Below are positions 60,588-64,000 of a stretch of DNA of 64,000 bases, piece by piece. Made by a program: the position numbers and the translations under genes. The stretch's first letter is position 1. The number at the start of each line of letters is the position of its first letter. Source of the stretch: Anseranas semipalmata (Eukaryota; Chordata; Aves; Anseriformes; Anseranatidae). The notes below the pieces were generated by a model. The model was given only the letters and a program-made list of their open reading frames with translations, searched no databases and had not been told where the DNA came from. The DNA lies in the NCBI GenBank assembly GCA_013399115.1, contig VXAA01003004.1, forward strand, positions 233,904 to 297,903. Reading direction: 5' to 3'.

Positions 60588-63500
60588 TCTTTAACGGGTG
60601 CAGAGGATGATTTGATTGTTTTGAGGTGGGCACACTGGGTTGGATCAGTTTGGGGATACTAAAGCAGTTTTGGTTAACTAATATACCACCCCTGCTCTGC
60701 ATTTATACAAGTTTTTTTTTTTTTTTTCCTGCAGAATCTAACAGCTTATTAGATATTTTCTTCCATGTATTTCTACAGGAGGATTCAAAAACTCTTTAGA
60801 GATGCTAGTGGTTCCTATTAAACTCCATAGGGTTTTTAGTGCCATTTACAGAGAGTCTACTGCTATCAGCAGTATTAAATTCCATATAACTTCTCCATAA
60901 GAAAGCAGAAAATCTCAATGATTATGAGTCCAGTACCTCTGTGGATGAAAAATGTATTCACAGGAAATCTCAGAGCATTACGAATGTATTCAAAATAATA
61001 ATACTGGAAGGATTTTTCTACAAGCTGTAATGTGGAAGTGCATCAAACGTGGAAAAATTGGACTAACTGTCCTTTGACCTAGAAGAAATGTTGAAAAGTT
61101 AAGTAAGTTCTCAGCTATGTGAAGGCCTGATCCTAATCCCTCTGGAAATAATGTGAGCATTTCTACCGACTGAAAGGCTTCAGAAGAGCCGAGGAGCTGC
61201 AGCACAGCACTGTACTCCTGCACTCGCTGCCTCGCAGAGGCTGGTCCTTTAGAAATCGCCGCGCCTCACAGCTACCCCAGAGCCAGTAAGGGAGGCTGTG
61301 AAGGCAGGCTGGGTCTAAAAATATCTTCAGAAGAAAAAAAATAGATTCAGAGTGAAGGTCAGGGCTGGTATGCCAGGCTTCCCAGGTTCAGTAACGCCAG
61401 CCCCAAGCAGCACCGAGCAGCTTGGCCATGGAGCAGGAGCAGGTCCCGGGGAGCAGCAACCTGGCTATGGCCGCGGGTGACCGCGCTGTTCGCGCAAGGA
61501 GACCTGCAGGCGCTGCAAAGGAAACTTTCCTGGGCAGGAAGCAAGACCCAGGCAGCAATACACGCCGGTCAGGTTTCCTGTCACCGTGCTAAGGGACAGA
61601 GGCTTGGGAGGAGCCCTGGAAGAGCAGCCAGCATCGCCTCCGGCTGCTTGAAGCGGTGGAGCCGAGGAGTGACTGAAGATACAACTAGTGTTTTCCTCAC
61701 TTCTGTGAAGAAATGGGTTGTTTTCCTAATTAAATCCACAGACCTTATATTTTAAAAGCCAAATATTCAGAAGATGGGAAACTGAGGCAGACAGGGATCT
61801 GGGAAGCCAGAATTCCGGCTGAATTGCAGACAGGTTTCCTCGAGTCTTTAGAGCGCCCCAGCACTGATAGAAATACATGTCTTTAAACACGAAATCTTTG
61901 TGTTGTTGAAAAACTGTCTAAAGTTGTATCGAGTTTTCATTGCATTTCAAAGAAAAACATTACAAAATCAAATTTAGAGGAAAATTCTGATGTGCCTGCA
62001 GAACCACTCCCAGGTGCTGCGACACATCGCCCACCTCACGGGCAACCGCGTCCCCTGGGGACATGCCTTGCACCGGCTGCCCTAGCGCAGGTGCCCCGCT
62101 GGGGCAGGAGCTCGATGCGATGCCACGAGGCGGGAGGGCACCAGCACCCACGGCCCGAGGAGGGGGCGCGCAGCAGTGGATGGGAGCAGGATGGGACCAC
62201 CAGCACTGCTGCTGTGTGCCCACACCCGTCCCGCGGGGCTGGCAGCACCACGGGGCCACGCAGCCTCCCATGGGAGTGGGCTCCGGCACGAGAGCAGCCT
62301 GGAGCCGGGGGGGCCCTGGTCACCGCGCCCGCCCAGGTGACGGCTTTCCGAGAAACGCAAACACGTAACCGCTCCGCGAAGCGACAACGGGCACCGCACG
62401 GTTATTCCAGCAGCCATCACATTCCTCCTTGCGCACGCCACAGCAGACTGTTTCACTTTGAATTGCAGCAAACACCTTTCAATGTTTTCTAAATATTTCA
62501 AATTGGAGGAAAACATACTTTCCCACATGTGCCTGAAAATTTGGAATGAAACAGGCACATTATGGGTGTTTTTACATCTTTTTTCACATTTTCTTATTTC
62601 CTTCTGGCACTGTGAACATCAGTTCACCTGTTAGCGCCTGGAAACGCCACCCACCAGCTCACGTGGGGCTTGCCAGCTTTTGTTTGTTTTTGCTACGGGC
62701 ACGACAGGACCTGTCTGACCGGCAGAATGGGAAAAGTGCCCCCTGCAAGTCTCGCGTGGCTTGCGAAAGCAAAACAAAAAGCACCGACAAACTCCATCCT
62801 GGTGAAAGCTGCCCCTCCAGTTGTCACTGTTCGGCTCAAATGAAAAGCAGTTTAGCAGATGGGTTGGTGAAAGCGAATGCATTCTCTCCTGCTCAGTCCC
62901 TTGGGAAGGGATTTGCCCGTTTGGGTCTGCACAGGGCAGTTACAGCCCTGCGCAGCCCAGGGCTGCGGAAGCCTCCCCGTGCACGGTGTTAGTGCCAAGG
63001 AGCAAAGGACTGCTTAGGAGCAGGAAGCACTCTGCAGCTGTAGCACCTAAGAATGCATTTTCTGTATCAAGAATAGAGAGATCCCTCCGCTCTGGTTGGT
63101 GCGGTTGTTTCAGACCAGGAAGAAACGCGGGTCTCCAGCGAGCTCTCCCCGTGCTCGTTTCCCTCCTCACCCCCGCACCCTCTTGGGCACCTCTGCCTTG
63201 GAATCAGCTACAGAAGCAAAGCAAGCTGCTCGAGAAGCTTACCAACACGCAGCGCTGTTCAGCAGCACGAGAAGAGGCAGAGGAACACAGAGGTCCGTCC
63301 CTCCCGAGTCCCAGGCAGACAGACTGACAGACAGACCCACCCCAACACTGCCGGGAGGGACGGCGAGGGCTCATCCTGCACCTGAAGGGCTGCGGGACGT
63401 GGCTGGGTCCTCAGGCACCCTTGTTGGGGCAGGGACATGCGGGTGTCCCCTCTGTCCCCGAGGACCACAGCTCTGCCCCGGCCCCGCACCGCCACCCCGT

Positions 63501-64000
63501 GCCGTGCCACCCGCAGGACGCCGCCTTGCAGCCGGTGACAATGGCAAGGGTCAGGCCGCTGTCACCCTGCAGGAGCCCTCGGGAGCGTTTGTGGGAAATG
63601 TGATCGCAGCCAGCACTCACACCCGGGACCGCCATCGCCTGTGCCACTGCTGTCACCGCCCTGGTGGAAAACCACACGAGATGGAGTTTGCAAGTTACTC
63701 TGCAAGCTACATGGTGGCATCCCGGAGTTACTGCCTGGACAGCGAGGAATGGAGCACCCGCGGAATACAAAACTGAAGACTGAAGGTGTAATGCAGCGTC
63801 ACTTCGCACTTACACAGGAGTCACTCGCCCAGCATTGCTGCCACCTCCCAGAGCTGCCCGCAGAGGTGCCCCGCCGCGGGCGGGGGCACGGGGGCTGTCA
63901 CCCTGGTCCCAGCACCCTGCTGGGCCGCGGGCACGGGGCGCTGTCCTGCTCCAGCCCCGGCACGGGTTGTGCCACCTGCCACGGCACGTCTGGGACCGCA
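60588..64000 (-). other. KCTD16: KCTD16 intron, right end of window
   Basis: AT-rich, high-complexity sequence (60.64-61.15 kb) with a T run of about 16 near 60713. Then mixed sequence, a possible MIR-like relic near 61.8 kb, and GC-rich patches (62.0-62.35 and 63.12-63.6 kb and the final 150 bp). No exon was recognised up to the edge. The preceding KCTD16 exon must lie further right. Confidence 0.5.
61770..61835 (-). mobile_element. Possible MIR-like SINE fragment
   Basis: The plus strand reads AGATGGGAAACTGAGGCAGA, then GATCTGGGAAGCCAGAATTCC. This resembles the reverse complement of the MIR 'cctcagtttcc...atct' core followed by its upstream part, with a deletion. It is short and diverged. 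It lies in the KCTD16 intron, where it reads in the sense orientation of the gene. Confidence 0.48.

Noticed and set aside
63096..63776. 226-codon open frame on the plus strand
   Set aside because: Low-complexity Pro/Ala/Arg content in a GC-rich intron, no family signature.

Overview
This is vertebrate nuclear DNA, most likely from a bird. It has long non-coding stretches, AT-rich blocks alternating with short CpG-rich patches, low interspersed-repeat density, and CR1 retrotransposon 3' ends of the avian/reptilian type. There is also an old MIR-like SINE. Nothing bacterial, viral or plasmid-like was seen. The species cannot be named from the sequence alone.

Only one protein-coding segment is convincing: the last coding exon of KCTD16 (an auxiliary subunit of GABA-B receptors), on the minus strand at 46212-46663. 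It has a clear 3' splice site, a plausible branch point and a natural stop codon. Because the gene runs right to left, 46664-64000 is the 3' part of a large intron, and the 5' exons lie beyond the right edge. Sequence left of 46212 begins with the 3' untranslated region. Candidate minus-strand poly(A) signals occur near 43.5, 40.2 and 39.0 kb, so the 3' UTR could be about 2.7 to 7.2 kb long. The rest, from 1 to roughly 36-39 kb, is gene-free flank downstream of KCTD16.

Layout: 1-9.4 kb intergenic with two AT-rich, enhancer-like blocks; 9.40-9.48 kb an 86-nt near-perfect foldback resembling a microRNA precursor; 9.5-25 kb intergenic with GC patches; 25.0-26.0 kb a hairpin and a long AT-rich block; 27.3-27.6 kb an orphan CpG island; 31.0 kb an old CR1 relic; 33.8-34.0 kb a MIR-like SINE; 34.2-34.6 kb a second CpG-rich patch; 35.3 kb a CR1 relic; 36-46 kb the probable KCTD16 3' end region, studded with TA/TG microsatellites; 46.2-46.7 kb the exon; 46.7-64 kb intron, with one well preserved CR1 end at 49.4-49.5 kb and several AT-rich conserved-looking blocks.

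Most long open frames here overlap GC-rich patches or lie antisense to the exon. They have no recognisable protein signature and are not reported as genes. The most interesting unexplained object is the foldback at 9399-9484. All three of its wobble positions can pair only if the plus strand is transcribed.
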